A stretch of 64,000 nt of DNA from contig BSQZ01000001.1 of the NCBI GenBank assembly GCA_033239005.1, positions 11,970,000 to 12,033,999 of the forward strand. Direction: 5' to 3'. Source of the stretch: Lamellibrachia satsuma. Its lineage: Eukaryota > Annelida > Polychaeta > Sabellida > Siboglinidae. The notes beneath the pieces were generated by a model, which made no database searches, had not been told where the DNA came from, and saw only the letters and a program-made list of their open reading frames with translations. Below, piece after piece: positions 23,670 to 35,442 of this stretch. The translations under genes were made by a program, and so were the position numbers. Position 1 is the first letter of the stretch. Every line of letters begins with the position of its first letter.

Positions 23670-25815
23670 AGATCTAGTTAGATTTAATAAAATTGACATC
23701 CAAGACAAAGGCCGAGATGGCAAGTGCACAAGGAAGCCATTGGCTTATCGAGAGTCCAACATCTTTTCATATATGTGTAACCCACCTTCTTGAGATACAT
23801 AGCATATTCAAGATGCTAACATTTACACAATATATAGATTATTTTTTCTATTCATTTTGTCCTCTGTGAGAACGAGTGCTTCCTGATGTTCAATCTACAC
23901 TGATCCTTTACTAATGTTACCTCATGTTCTCTAGTTCTACTATCTTTCTTGAGTGAGAAAAAACATATTTTTTATCAATATTTTCATACCCACTGCATAT
24001 TATATACATACATATATTGCATATACTCATATCCTAGAAATTTCAATTTCATCTCCTCTTAACCTCCTTGTATATAAGGTTTTTAAACCACATTCTTTTA
24101 GGCGTTCATCATAACTAGTCTCTCAGTTCTGGACTCAGTTTAGTTGCTCTCCTCTATATTCGTTGAAGCGTATCTATATCAGTCTTACGATATGGTCTCC
24201 AAGCTCGTATACAGTATTCTAAATGAGGCCAAATTATTGCTTTATACAGAGGTATAATTAGCTCTTTTTCCTTGTATGTTATATTTATCCTAATCAACCC
24301 AAGAATGTGATTGTCCTTTGACGTTGCAATGTCACACTGCTTTGAAACTTTCATATCAGCACTTATTGTTACTCATGAGTCCTTTTCTTTTACGGTACCG
24401 TACCTGCAACAGTATCTCCCCAGTAATAATGTATTAAACATTATCCATTGCTTGCCTTGTATATACTTTAAATATATTTCATAATACTTAATAATGTTAA
24501 TAATCGGTCTATTTTAATTTTTTTATTTATTGTATATTTTTTATTTCTCCTTGTCACCACCACCATCATCAATGTACGAGCGAGAGGAGATGAATGTGAG
24601 ATACGAGTCATATTTATTCCTACTGTTACTACCTATGTACTGTTTTGTGTACTGTTTTCATGTATTTTATATGACCACAAAACAAAGTTCTCTTTTGAGA
24701 AATTCAATAAGGTATCTAGTATTTTATTGGATACATCCAAGTTCCCTTGTCCAGTGTGTAGGCATTTACCTTTCCCAAAATAGAATAACATTAAGAATAA
24801 TAAATGTCCTAATACCGATACTTGTGGTACCCTACTTAAAACTGATTTCCAGTTTGAAACCTCCCCATCTACTACAACACGTTGTATTCTGTCAGTCAGC
24901 CATTTTTCTATCCAATCGATTATGCCATCCCCGATACCATGAGCTTTTAAGTAGTAATCTTTGTTGTGGCACTTTGTAAAAAGCTTTCTGAAAATCTAAG
25001 TATAAAATATCTACTGGTGATCCCTCGTCTATCTACTTAGTGATTTCTTCGAAAAAACAACATATTTGTTAAACATGACCTCCCTTTTATGAATTCATGT
25101 TGAGACGGATTCAATAATTTATGCCTGACAAGGAAATCCAACATATGGTCTTTAATTAATCTTTCTTATAATATACAACTCACTTATGTTAAAATCACTG
25201 GTCTGTAATTCTCCTTCATTGCCTTTGTTTTCTTAGCTACCATTTATGGCGTTGCAATTAACTGCCCATAATAGTCCGATTTAGCCTCCTGAACTGTAGC
25301 ACCAGGAATTGGTAGTGAACTAATATCCTCTCTTGTAAACACTGAACTGAAGTATCCATTTAGGTCTTCCGTCATTAAAAAAACATTTGATATTATATGT
25401 CCAGCACTGTCTTCTAGTGGTCCAACCTTGTCTCATACGTTTTGTTTACTCCTGACATGTATAAAAACTCTTGCCGTCATTTTTTATGTCACATATTAAT
25501 TTTTGCCCATAGTTTCTTTTGAATTGTTTAATTTCAGTCGTAGTTGCATTAAGTGCCTTTTTGTAATTTGTGGTGTCTTCATCCTTTCTGCCTATATACT
25601 CGCTATTTTTTGAGAGTTTCTTTTGGCAAGTGTTTCTCTCTAGACCGTTTTCCTTGTTTGTTAAAGGGAACACATTGATCAATGCTACCCTCTATTTCAT
25701 ATTTTAGAATGTTCCAACATTCAATTGCTGTCTTATTCTTCAGCATGTTATTATTATATTTACCTTTGTGGAAGTTTCTCCTGCATTTGGTTTTAATTTT
25801 TACTGATTTTATTTT
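23670..25815 (-). pseudogene. CR1-like LINE ORF2, long decayed copy
   Basis: This is the most complete LINE in the window, running on the - strand from about 25815 to 23670. Landmarks in order: KTAIECWNILKYEIEG (about 25700), EDTTNYKKALNATTTEIKQF, KNDGKSFY, a region encoding the RT fingers, GSPVDILYLDFQKAF (about 25000), VVDGEVSNWK-like sequence (about 24850), then MKVSKQCDIATSKDNHILGL, KEKELIIPLYKAIIWPHLEYC and AWRPYRKTDIDTLQR (24354-24154), and last SLKKDSRTREHEVTLVKDQCR (about 23925). The 3' UTR includes the segment matched at 41702-41840 and 44340-44455. Many stops and frameshifts, and no endonuclease domain: a 5'-truncated dead copy. Confidence 0.88.
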
Positions 25816-25912
25816 GATATCAAAACACATTTATTATTGTATTATTAAACATTTATAAGGCACCATGTATCGGGGTGAAACACATGCTCAAAGGCGCTAC
25901 AGTTATACATAT
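25816..25912 (-). mobile_element. L2-like LINE 3' tail
   Basis: On the - strand: GTAGCGCCTTTGAGCATGTG, then CGATACATGGTGCC and TTATAAATG with TAATAATAC words. It is nearly the same tail as 15805-15860, where it follows an L2-like RT end. Only the tail is present here, abutting the 5' edge of the CR1 copy. Confidence 0.6.
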
Positions 25913-26699
25913 ACAAGTAAAATACATTACTATTGTTTGCTTATGACCACTGTTACCCAGTGGTTCATGTATGTTGACCCGTCATACGTGTATACATTTA
26001 CAGTGATTGCATATTGGGGTTTGTTTCAGTATTCATGGTATGAATACACATAAATAAAAGACAATAACGCATTTGTTTTTTCTGAACACACTTATGCATA
26101 AAAATACATGCCAATGAAATAGCTTCCTTCATCTGCAGCTTTTTGCATTAGTGCTATTGTTGTATAGCGTTTTTTTTTAAACCAAACTCATATAGCACTC
26201 TGTTTGTAGCAAAGTGAAATATTTTTTTAATGTTTTTAAATGCAACTTAATATACTTATTGGAATATACAAAGGGATAACGTTAGCTATTTTTAATAGAA
26301 CAGAATACACTCATTGTGCAGTGCTTAAGTTAAACACATGAGCTAGGGGTTTAGTGACACAAGGTTCGCAGTCTTAGACATTTTGGCATTATGCCTTCAT
26401 ATCCAGCCGGATTTTGTTGATTTAATTTAAGTATACCATATGAAGTTTCACTTGGGCTGACGTTTTCTATAAATAACGAATTTCTGACTGTATTTTGTTG
26501 ACACGGCTGCACAAAGATTGCAACTGAGATTTTGTCGACACCACTGCACGGAGACTAACTGAGATGTGTTGACACGGCTGCACGAAGATTTCAACCGAGA
26601 TGTGTTTACACAGCAACACGAAGACGTGTTCCACTGTTTGTCATATTTTACTTTTCTCCGAGCTCATTTACATTCTGTATGCCGTTGCTCTAGTTTTAC
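25913..26699. other. no gene seen
   Basis: AT-rich. A loosely repeated TGTTGACACGGCTGCACGAAG motif occurs about three times at 26495-26620 (core words GACACGGCTGCAC). No coding signal. Confidence 0.4.
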
Positions 26700-27430
26700 G
26701 TTTTGTTGTAAGTTCACATAGTTCGTTTTATATTCCTCGTATGAGATTTATGTCATCAACAAAGCGGATATTGTTGATTGTTCTTCCATTTATTGAGACT
26801 GGTTTTTGAAGTCCTCCAGAGTTTCCGGCATGATGTTTTCTAAGAACAAATTAAACATTATTTGTGACAGTAGGCGTACCCCAAAAGTTGTTCGGTTCCT
26901 TGGGATCTATTTGTTCTCTATTTAATACAGCACTGGTTGATGGTTCATAAAGTGTCTATATTATTTTACTAATCCTTCATCGATATTATATCGTCTTGGA
27001 ACTTACCAAAGTCTTTCTTGCCAAACACATCAACCAAATGTTTAAGTGAACGAAATTGTGGCAAAGATCTTGTTAATGCTCAATGTGCTTTTCAATCAAA
27101 AGTCTAAGGTTTAAGACTTGTACAGTGGTGTTTCGTTTTGGTCTGAAGCCAGCTTATTTCTCTGACAGCAGTTCCCAAACTTTACTTTTGAATCTGTTTA
27201 ATATAATCTTTATCATAGCTATGTTCGCATGGCATATCAAGCAGATAGTCATAGAATAACGACATAATCGGAGGTTACCTTTCTTTGGAAAGGGTATTAG
27301 AAGAGATTCTGTCCATTATTCAGACCAGGTCTTATTCTGCCCGATTTTTTGGCCACGAGTACGTTAATCATTGCCATTTTCTTGTGCGTACTGCCGCTTC
27401 TACTTCCTCAATAGGTGTGTCTATGTAATT
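26700..27430 (-). pseudogene. RTE-like LINE reverse-transcriptase remnant
   Basis: From about 27420 downward on the - strand: IEEVEAAVRTRKW, NLRLC with MTICLICHANIAMIKIILNR, then KVWELLSEK and AGFRPKRNTTVQVLNLR (RT motif 3 region, normally EQAGFR), LRLLIEKHIEH, then a stretch reading ISKII TLYEPSTSAVL and, near 26770, SINGRTINNIRFVDDINLIRG. The catalytic FADD box is changed to FVDD, and stops and frameshifts are present. It belongs to the same broad LINE group as 8120-8798 and 43790-44285 but does not overlap them in protein coordinates. Confidence 0.82.
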
Positions 27431-28590
27431 TTTTTTGCATTTTGAAATAGGTTGGTGCCTGTATTTACAATTAATTTACGCGACGTTGTAACACATACAT
27501 TATTAGTATTTTCAACATCGCGGTCGGTTAAAAATAGTATCCATACAAACCGATAGTAATCAATGATAATCGATTTTGCAGTCTAACAATTTATAGCTTC
27601 TAATCGATAATTTTTCCTTTGTTAAACACACAATTTTCAGGGGTCATTTTTGAATTTAACGACTGTCGTGCTACCATGTCTTAATTTTTATTTCGCAAAC
27701 CATTGGTATGTACAGTTGGAATATAATTATTTAATACTAACATTATCATCGAATGAAATAAAACTTTTTATGTTAAGACATTAGATAAATGATTTCCCAC
27801 CAGGAGGTCATTAATATCGTGTACTGAGGCTAGTAGAATCAGACAGAAATAAGACACGTCCATTTTAAATAGCGCTTCTTTGTATACCGTTGCGTTCAGA
27901 AATAGCATCCTGACTCTGAACAGTGAAGGTTTATCCTGGAAAAAAATATGCCAGTGCACACACCAGACTCCTGTATATGTAATTTAACTGGCAAAGTAAT
28001 GTCCAATGGACCTCCAAATAAACGCCAATTAAGACTTAATGTGTTGACAGTGGAAATTATAACTAATGCTTTTTGAATATTAATTTATTTTAGAATACAT
28101 ATGATAACAACTTTATTATACTTATGATAATGATTTTACAACATAATGATTTTAGAATAAATATGATAAAGATTTTGGTTTACTTATTTATGACAATGAT
28201 TTTGGAATATTGATGGATTTTAGAATATTCATGATAATGATTTTATAATATTGATTATACCGATTTTAGAAGATTAATAATAAGTTTATATTTCTTGTGA
28301 TAATGATTTTAGAATATTGAATTAGTTTTATTGGATACTATAATCATGAACTCAAATTATTATTACTATTACTAGTGGTGGTGGTACCGTTAGTAGTAGT
28401 AGAAGTAGTGCTGATCTATTGTTAAAAAGCCATTGTACTTTTTTATAAAAACCTGTTGTTCTATCATTTCTACTAATCTGTTGCTACTAACTGGTGGACG
28501 TAATCTTACTATTAACAAGCTAATATAATCGAGCTAATGTATTACATTACGTGGCTGTTTGCCTAGCAACCAGATCGGTATTTACGATAT
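27431..28590. other. no gene seen; AT-rich ATGATTTTAGAATA words
   Basis: Between 28060 and 28330 the word GATAATGATTTTAGAATATT recurs about six times with irregular spacing, a degenerate AT-rich repeat. No coding signal. Confidence 0.45.
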
Positions 28591-28599
28591 ATTATATTT

Positions 28600-28960
28600 T
28601 AATATATATTAGCCGAGTTGCCCGGCGTTGCACGGGAGAAAAGGTTGCCACTGTATGAATGTATGGCTCTTTGTACCACCCAGTCGAGTTTTGGTAGGGC
28701 AATGCGAAAGGCAATGACTACTTTATGGCCCAAAAATCATTCGTCCAGTAGCGAAGCGTTCGTACCGTAGAAAACACGCATAGATTTGCTAACAATTGTA
28801 CGTAACTACGTTCTCTCATTGTTCTGAGTTACGCCAAACGACTTCATTCCCACCCGCGGGGAACTTTGAAACGAGCTTACGAACCACCCCCATGGGACCT
28901 CAGGCACGCCTACACAATTTCAACCCCCTGCATGTGTGAAATATATCATATCAGTGCTGG
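28600..28960. repeat. possible dispersed repeat with CCCGGCGTTGCACGGG core
   Basis: After AT-rich sequence comes TTAGCCGAGTTGCCCGGCGT then TGCACGGGAG, a short imperfect stem (CCCG...CGGG). I associate this kind of core with interspersed repeats of invertebrate genomes but cannot name the family. Confidence 0.25.
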
Positions 28961-29089
28961 CGAGTGGCACCATTAGTAGTAGTGGCGAGTGGCACCACTG
29001 TTATGGAGAGTGACGCTAACGATGTAGTTTTTAATATCAGCGTTATTGTTGTTATGATGTATTTTGTTAGAAAATCGTATAACGGGTTT

Positions 29090-30320
29090 TACCATGGTTT
29101 CTGATCTCATTAATGATAAACTTCAAACTAATGATGTATGTGTTTTTCTAAATATATTATCATAGGCTAATGATATTATCATAATGGCGGGGTCAGCCAC
29201 TGAACTCCACGAATGTTTATATGTAGTAATTAATTGTTGTATTAAAAGTTAATATAACAAAGACTAAAGCATTATTCTTCTCTAAAGATAAAATCCGTAA
29301 CATTCCTACATTCTCTTTCAATGGAACATACCTTGATGTTTGTTTTGACTATGTTTATCTTGGTGTCAACATGAATTATAATGGAAGATTTGTTCTTGCT
29401 AAGCAAAAGCAATATGTTCAAGCACAGTAAACTATGTATTATTTCATTAAAAAGTCAAGACAATTACTTCTTCCAATTGATGTAACATTTCTATCGTTTG
29501 ACCATACTGTTGTACCAATTTTTTTATATGGTTGTGATGTATGGGGGTATGAGAATTGTGATATCATTGACTAGATTCACTTTGAATTCTGTAGAATGGT
29601 ATTAAATGTCAACAAATCTACTCCTAAATCTATGACATATGATGAACTAGGCAGACCACCACCACAAATTAAGCAAACGGTGGCTAATTTCTGGATTAAA
29701 AGAATCAATATTATCAATGATAATGTACAAATTATTACTCAACCTAAATAATAACAGTGAGTATGAATCACCTTGGATAAAACCTGTTCAAAATATTTTA
29801 TATGAAAGTGGTCTTTCTACTGTTTGGCAGTTTTGTGACGTCGTCAATCACAAATGGCTAAATAATTAAAATCAGACTTCATACTTTAAAATCAAACTTC
29901 ATGACTAATATATTCAAACATGGTCATCAAACGTATTTCACAATGATAACTGTATTACCGATAGAATAATTAAAGAACTATACTTTACATTGTTACCGGA
30001 GAGACTAAGGCATATTTTTTACTTAATTTAGGCTGGGTAATACAAACTTGCCTACTGAAACAGGCAAATGGTTCAATGTTGATAAAAATTAAAGGTATTG
30101 TACTTTGTGTAATATAAATTAGATTTGGGATGAATTTAATATTATTATTGTTTGAATGTGACACTTTAAGAGAACAAAGAAATATGTTTATGCCTAGATA
30201 TTTGATTAATCACGCTAATACTATCAAGTTCTCTGTGTCGTTTAACTTTCATAGTTTAAATAAACTAATAAGAATGTGTAAATTGATCAAAACCATAATT
30301 GGTAAGTTTAGTTAACATTG
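29090..30320 (+). pseudogene. LINE RT second half and C-terminal zinc knuckle
   Basis: Begins with a decayed catalytic box (ANDIIIMAGSATELHE, normally YADD), continues INCCIKVNITKTKALFFSK, FDYVYLGVNMNYNGRF, LLLPIDVTFLSFDHTVVPIF and LYGCDVWG, then FCRMVLNVNKSTPKSMTYDE and ELGRPPPQIKQTVANFWIKR. After frameshifts come NILYESGLSTVWQFCD, then NTNLPTETGKWFNVDKN-type sequence and a CTLCN...LFECDTLREQRNMF cysteine knuckle at about 30100-30180, ending KLIKTIIGKFS. This order is the C-terminal half of a Jockey/CR1-type ORF2. At least five stops or frameshifts. The endonuclease and RT fingers are missing. Confidence 0.82.
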
Positions 30321-31285
30321 ACTGTTCTAATTACCTTAAACTGTTACGAGTACTTGCATATACCCTGGGTATATTTATCGCATAGACCACTGTATGGCAT
30401 TAGAGAATACAATTTGACTTGAGTTTACTTGACTTATTCTTTGCTGCAACGACATTTCATAAAACATTTGCGGTCTTGTCGTTGCCGTAAGTGGATACAT
30501 CGTTGGTCTGACGTTGTTCATTTGTAGTACAACATTACGTATCGTATATCCGTAATTGCACGAAGTCGCGTGCTGTATTAATGTCATGTTATGCACCAGA
30601 TGCGCCGTGGTTTATCTCGGATAGCCTATATTAACGCCTGCAGTGTCGCACTACTAAGCTACTAACATATATCCACTTTATAACTGTAATAGGCACCGTT
30701 GTTGCAGCCGTAAACATATCTCGTATCTCGGCGACACCCGTCCCTTCTAGCCATTGGTCGACTTCATTTGGACGGTTCGTGCTATTTTGCAAACACACTG
30801 CATTAAATATCCCCCACAACGCGTTTTTGCTCGTCTCAATTCTGACTTATTTAGCAAGAAATCAATCCCACTTAGTATCCACTACGACCTCCTAGCTCCA
30901 ATGCTGGATTAACAATGTGGGGGGGGGGCTGGTAGAGACGTTTTGTGAGACTTGCCGAGTGCATGACAGACGGAGATCATGACGCGTGGTATTGAGAATA
31001 GATGTAACCCCATACTTTAACCTTTATCTAACTATATGTTTGAACATATGTATTCACAGATTGTTGCCGATAACGGCATACACACATACATTCAAGAACA
31101 TACAACGTATGATGACAAGCAGGAATTACAGCGTAGGTTTACAATGATATACCAGAAAATAATACAAGAAAATGCAGCGTAGAATAGAGACAGTACTCCT
31201 GACCAAACAAAGACCGACATCCAAATACATTTCACCAAAGTAGTTACCAACGGTTCTACATATGTGATCATGTGAATAATTAGAT
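30321..31285. other. no gene seen; poly-G run at ~30919
   Basis: Short frames on the - strand (30375-30596, 30631-30819) lack recognisable motifs. A nine-base G run sits near 30920. Confidence 0.4.
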
Positions 31286-31289
31286 TTGA

Positions 31290-31610
31290 TCGTACATCTG
31301 TTGAAATTTTTGAAACACTAATTGACTGTTTGTGCGTTGTGGCAGCACCGAGTTCCGACAAAATCTTGTCAGGATTTATCCGACGCATTATGTACCATTC
31401 TGCGCAAAGCTTAGCCATATGAACAGGTCTGTTCTGGCACATTGTGGATCCGTGGTCACTTGATCAGTTTCAACTTGGAAAATACCTCTCTCCGCTAAAG
31501 TTACTAATCATCGAAGTGCAGATATATGCGATGCAATACCTCCACATTGGCGAAAGCATCCCTGAGATGTCTCTTGAAAAACATTTACTTTAAAACCAGC
31601 GGTAGAAGAA
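31290..31610 (-). pseudogene. hAT transposase C-terminal remnant (ZMYM1-like)
   Basis: Reading down the - strand from about 31560: ECFRQCGGIASHIS, then a decayed SGERYFP (normally ERSFSKLKLIK), and from 31442 STMCQNRPVHMAKLCAEWYI with INPDKILSE. This is the hATC dimerisation segment (ERSFS...LRSTMSQ.RL..LA) of hAT transposases such as those related to ZMYM1. A frame change occurs in the ERSFS region. The frame after KILSE is unrelated. Only the C-terminus survives. Confidence 0.6.
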
Positions 31611-31614
31611 CACG

Positions 31615-31935
31615 CCTTTGTTTGAAGTCACACTTTTATAGACGTTGCCCATATAAATATCAGTTTGTATAAATTCAATGATACGAGTATTGCTGCGTAA
31701 CATCAACAAGCTTCTTGACCCTGAATTACTTGAAGTTACAGACGTTGTACACAGAAATGTAATATTATTATCAATTCAATTATATGAGTTCTCTCGATTG
31801 CATAACATAGACAAGCTTTTTGATTCTTGGTTGTTTAATAGCACATTTTACAGACGTTGCTCAAAGAAGTTTTAATTAGTTCAATGAGATGGATGATGCT
31901 GCATAACATCGACTTGCTTCTTGATTCTGGGTTTT
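31615..31935. repeat. degenerate ~100-112-bp tandem repeat, 3 copies
   Basis: The words GACGTTG (31641, 31741, 31853) and GCATAACATAGACAAGCTT / GCGTAACATCAACAAGCTT / GCATAACATCGACTTGCTT recur in the same order. The copies have drifted strongly. It lies between the hAT remnant and the SINE. Confidence 0.6.
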
Positions 31936-31964
31936 GTTACTGCGATAGCACATTGTAAAGGTAC

Positions 31965-32297
31965 GCTAGGGAAAGGTGCATTCTTAAATATCGCGGTATC
32001 CAGTCATTGGGACTGTTCAAAGCGCTTTACACTTCACCCACTAGCAGACCTGTTCATTCCAACGCCATCTCGCCTTCTCTGGGAAGCATTCAGCCACGCT
32101 GCAATTACTGCGCGAAGACTATTCATTCAGATGTCCACCTTCGTCAGTAGCCAGGTACTCATTTACACAGATGAATGAACTGTGGCAACATGGGATGAAC
32201 GAAATTGCCAAACCTTCGAAATGGCAGCAAGAGGATTCGAACCCGGGTTCTCTCGATTGAGAGTCCGACATTCTAACCGCTACGCTATGGCCGCCCA
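31965..32297 (-). mobile_element. tRNA-derived SINE with L2-like tail, copy 1
   Basis: On the - strand the head reads GGCGGCCATAGCGTAGCGG (box A region) and GGGTTCGAATCCTC (box B, 32229-32243) in a tRNA-like layout, ending TTGCTGCCA. The body follows, then GTGTAAAGCGCTTTGAACAG and a TATTTAAGAATGCACC end, a tail shaped like those of L2-type LINEs. A body segment is shared with 56850-57090. The element sits exactly against the broken end of the hAT gene at 32298. Confidence 0.8.
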
Positions 32298-34190
32298 AGA
32301 TCGGAGGTCATGCTCCACCTGCAGCCTCTTTCGAAATGTCGTCTTGATGAGTAAGAGATCGGAGAACTCAGCAGGTTGAGACGAATGGTAGGAGGTGACG
32401 GAAGGCCAGATCACACAAGTTAGAGTAGGTTGAGACGAATGGTAAGAGGTGACGGAAGGCCAGATCACACAAGTTAGAGTGGGTAGAGACGAATGGTAGG
32501 AGGTGACAGAAGGCCAGATCACACAAGTTAGGGTAGGTTGAAGTGAATGGTAAGAGGTGACGGAAGGCCAGCTCACACAAGTTAGAGTAGGTTGAGACGA
32601 ATGGTACGAGGTGACGGAAGACCAGATCACACAAGTTAGAGTAGGTTGAGACGAATGGTAGGAGGTGACGGAAGGCCAGATCACACAAGTTAGAGTAGGT
32701 TGAGACGAATGGTAAGAGGTGACGGAAGGCCAGATCACACAAGTTAGAGTAGGTTGAGACGAATGGTAGGAGGTGACGGAAGGCCAGATCACACAAGTTA
32801 GAGTAGGTACCTGTCGAACTTCATATTGGCGCCTGAATCTTCTTGGGGTCCCAAAAACTTTGTCTGAGCAGCATCATTGTCATCAGGTATAGATGTCAAT
32901 GGGGCAGTGAATGGGTCCCTTAGTAGCCGAGATGTTTGATTCGATATTTCTGGGAAGCATCTTGTGAACTCCAATTCCAAGGCTGCCAGGTGCTCAGTGA
33001 TTAAAGTCTGCGTTGCGCCATCGCATTCCTCTGTAACTTCTCATACTGTTTAGCAAAGCACATAGCAAAGTTACACAAGCTAATTTTGCGTCTCCAATTT
33101 ACGAACGAAGGCTTTATCGACTAAAAAAGTCGATGATCAAGCTTTCTTTCCCCTTGAGTTCAACATTCAGGGAGGTCAACTGTCCGAAAATGTCCACGAG
33201 GTAGGCTAGTCGTAATAGCCAATCATCTTCTGTCCAAGCTGAGGGTAGATCCTTTTTGTTTTGGATACTGAGAAAGAGCTAGATTTCTTCTCTTAGTGGA
33301 AAACACGTGGGATAACATTGCCTTTTGACAACCAGTGGAATTGCACGTAGAATTTCGTGAACAGATTCCATGTTCTGGCATGGCTTCTTAAAAAGGCGTG
33401 GGTTGAGCGCACTTGTTTTCACAAAGTTAACAGTTCTTATGACGGCATGAATAGTTTCCAGGAGTGCCTGGGGCAGTGTACTGGGTGCAAGAGTCTGCCT
33501 ATAAATCATGCAATGAAGAGAAGAGGCTTGATCGAGACCCAAGCAGGGGCCCCATCGGTACAAAGATTGAGCCAATCAAGAGTTTCTCCAACACATATTC
33601 GCCTTTGGTTGTTAGCTCACAAGATAGGAATTCTTCCTTCATGTCGCCACTGTGAACGTATCTGACGACCGCCATCAGTTGATAGCAAGACTAAACATCG
33701 GCAGAGTCATCGAGTTTGATGCTGAACAAACCTGCGTTTTTTATTTCCTGTATCACCTGTTCTTTGATATCCAGATAAAGCTCACATATTCTGTGGCGGA
33801 GAGTGTCGTTCGAAAGGGAAGTGACACACAGTTTATCCGCACTCTTCTCAGTAAACAAAAGGTTGACAATGGTCTTTGCACAAGGTATAATCAGCTGCTC
33901 CCCAGTAGTGTGAAAATTCTCTTGCTATTTTCAAGGACACAAGAAGTTATGCCTTCACTCCTGCAGCGTTCTGTTGATTGATGGAGCCATCAGCATCACG
34001 GCGCTGCTTCTTCAGCTGGTGTTGCTGCCGATCAAAAAGTGAACGACACTTTCAAACATGTTCAGGATGCTTAGATTAATGGTGTGATTTAAGCTTGCTG
34101 TGCTTCAGTGCTTCAGCTGCCAGGACTTTGTAGCAAATCTCACGTATGGGGTTTTACAACTCCTCTCTTATTTACACTTGTAAAACCGAA
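32298..34190 (-). pseudogene. hAT transposase, ZBED5/Buster-like, with internal minisatellite
   Basis: From about 34190 downward: a BED-like zinc-finger remnant (CCKVLAAEALKHSKLKSH, then KHPEHV), KTIVNLLFTEKSADKLCVTS, LSNDTLRHRICELYLDIKEQ, IKNAGLFSIKLDDSADV (normally DESTD), CYQLMAVVRYVHSGDMKEEF, CTDGAPA, SLHCMIYRQTLAPSTLPQAL, VIRTVNFVKTSALNPRLFKK, WLLRLAYLVDIFGQLTSLNV, ALELEFTRCFPEIS and DPFTAPLTSIPDD. The hATC motif region is replaced by the 54-bp array (32372-32808), and the C-terminal IKTTFRKRLQVEHDLR follows at about 32300-32350. Stops and frameshifts occur throughout, and the first catalytic-region residues are partly changed. A terminal inverted repeat lies at 35417-35442; the other end is lost at the SINE. 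Confidence 0.88.
32372..32808 (-). repeat. 54-bp minisatellite (18-residue unit), ~8 copies
   Basis: Eight units of 54 bp on the - strand encode LPFVSTYSNLCDLAFRHL with few changes. The ZBED5-type hATC motif is of the form LPF.STYLCE.GFS.L, so the unit is an expanded copy of that motif, in the correct place and orientation of the host hAT gene. A frame of about 140-170 codons stays open because the unit length is a multiple of three. Confidence 0.93.
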
Positions 34191-35416
34191 ATTCAGGTAG
34201 CTGTCCAGACAGGTACGTATCTTGCTAACGACCATGTTGTCTTGATCACCACACCTGCTAAAATTGGAAATCAAATATAATTGTTAGCATACTTGAAGCT
34301 GAATGCAACAATTTATAAACTGAAAAATCTTCATAGCTGTCAGATCATCTTAAAGTAGCATTACCACCTGAAAAATGCATTAACTAAGCATTTCTTCTGA
34401 TGCTGCAAGCAGCTCCTTATTATAAATTAAATGGTTTTACTCCATTTAAATTGGACAACTAATAGCAAAGTTAAATTTGTAAAATTGTAATTCAAATAAT
34501 GTCATTTACAATGTTCAATGATTAAATAAGATATAATTAAGTTTAAAAACTGGAATAGGTTATATACTGTCACATACTTAATATGGCAACAAATCACACC
34601 CTATTCACATTTATTTCTGGCCACTAATTTGCAAATAAAAATGTTACAAGATGGGGTGTCAAAATACAATCTTTTATAATAATAATATGATTATTTAGCG
34701 CACATCATAAATTATTCCATTTCATTCAAGTACTCATCAAGGTAAGGTATTTGTACTTCATTATAACAACGTATGACTTTCTTTTTACATTTTTCAAACA
34801 ACAGTTTCATACATACGTTTTTCAACAGCGATGCGCCCTGCGGACAATCACACAACGAACGGGGGCAGTTTTTGTTATTATTTTAACACCTGCCCCCGCC
34901 ACTCGTTTACGACCACGTTCCGAAGAACGACAAGAAATGGCCTCACAGAATGTACTTTCGGCACCTCTAAATCGTATTCACGTATCACACACCATATCAT
35001 ATTCACCGGCACTAAATCTTATTCACACACCATGCATAATTTGAACAGCGAAACTGATAAATGGGTTCAGTTACATACGACATTGTGTTCCAGGCGCTAA
35101 CATCATTAAAAACACTATACTTTAACTCACCATAACTTTCACTTTTCACTTACCGCAATGACTTCGAGCAACATCTGTCGTGAAGACAAACGAATATCCT
35201 AATTGGTCGAAAATAAATCGAGACGATCTATTTATGATTTCTGGTGCTGATTTTGAATTGTCTACGCGGTGGTGAAAGTGGTGCCTCATAGGAGCTACAC
35301 CAGCAAGTCGACTTTGCTTGGGCGGTTTGTAAATCTTGCGCGATTAATCATACGTTTTAATTGTACGCGAATTAAAAGTATAAGGGGTGGTAAGACGACC
35401 CCCTGAAATTGCCAAA
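34191..35416 (-). other. 5' noncoding part of the hAT element
   Basis: No coding motif is seen between the BED-like remnant and the terminal repeat at 35417-35442, as in hAT elements with a 5' intron or UTR. A small perfect stem (CGGGGGCAG / CTGCCCCCG) occurs near 34859-34900. Whether all 1.2 kb belongs to the element is inference. Confidence 0.4.
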
Positions 35417-35442
35417 CGACCCCCCAGGGGTCAGAACCACTG
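35417..35442 (-). mobile_element. hAT terminal inverted repeat (5' end)
   Basis: On the - strand the terminus reads CAGTGGTTCTGACCCCTGGG, followed by GGGTCG. CAGTGGTTCTCAACC-type ends are characteristic of Buster-group hAT elements, which matches the ZBED5-like transposase downstream. The adjoining eight bases (35443-35450, GTCTAGTG) would be the target-site copy; the partner was not found. Confidence 0.7.

Noticed and set aside
32215..32297. tRNA gene on the - strand
   Set aside because: The tRNA-like head lacks a properly paired anticodon arm and continues into a SINE body shared with 56850-57090.
34859..34900. CGGGGGCAG/CTGCCCCCG stem as a transcription terminator
   Set aside because: Rho-independent terminators do not apply to an animal genome; a 9-base stem with a 20-plus-base loop is not remarkable.
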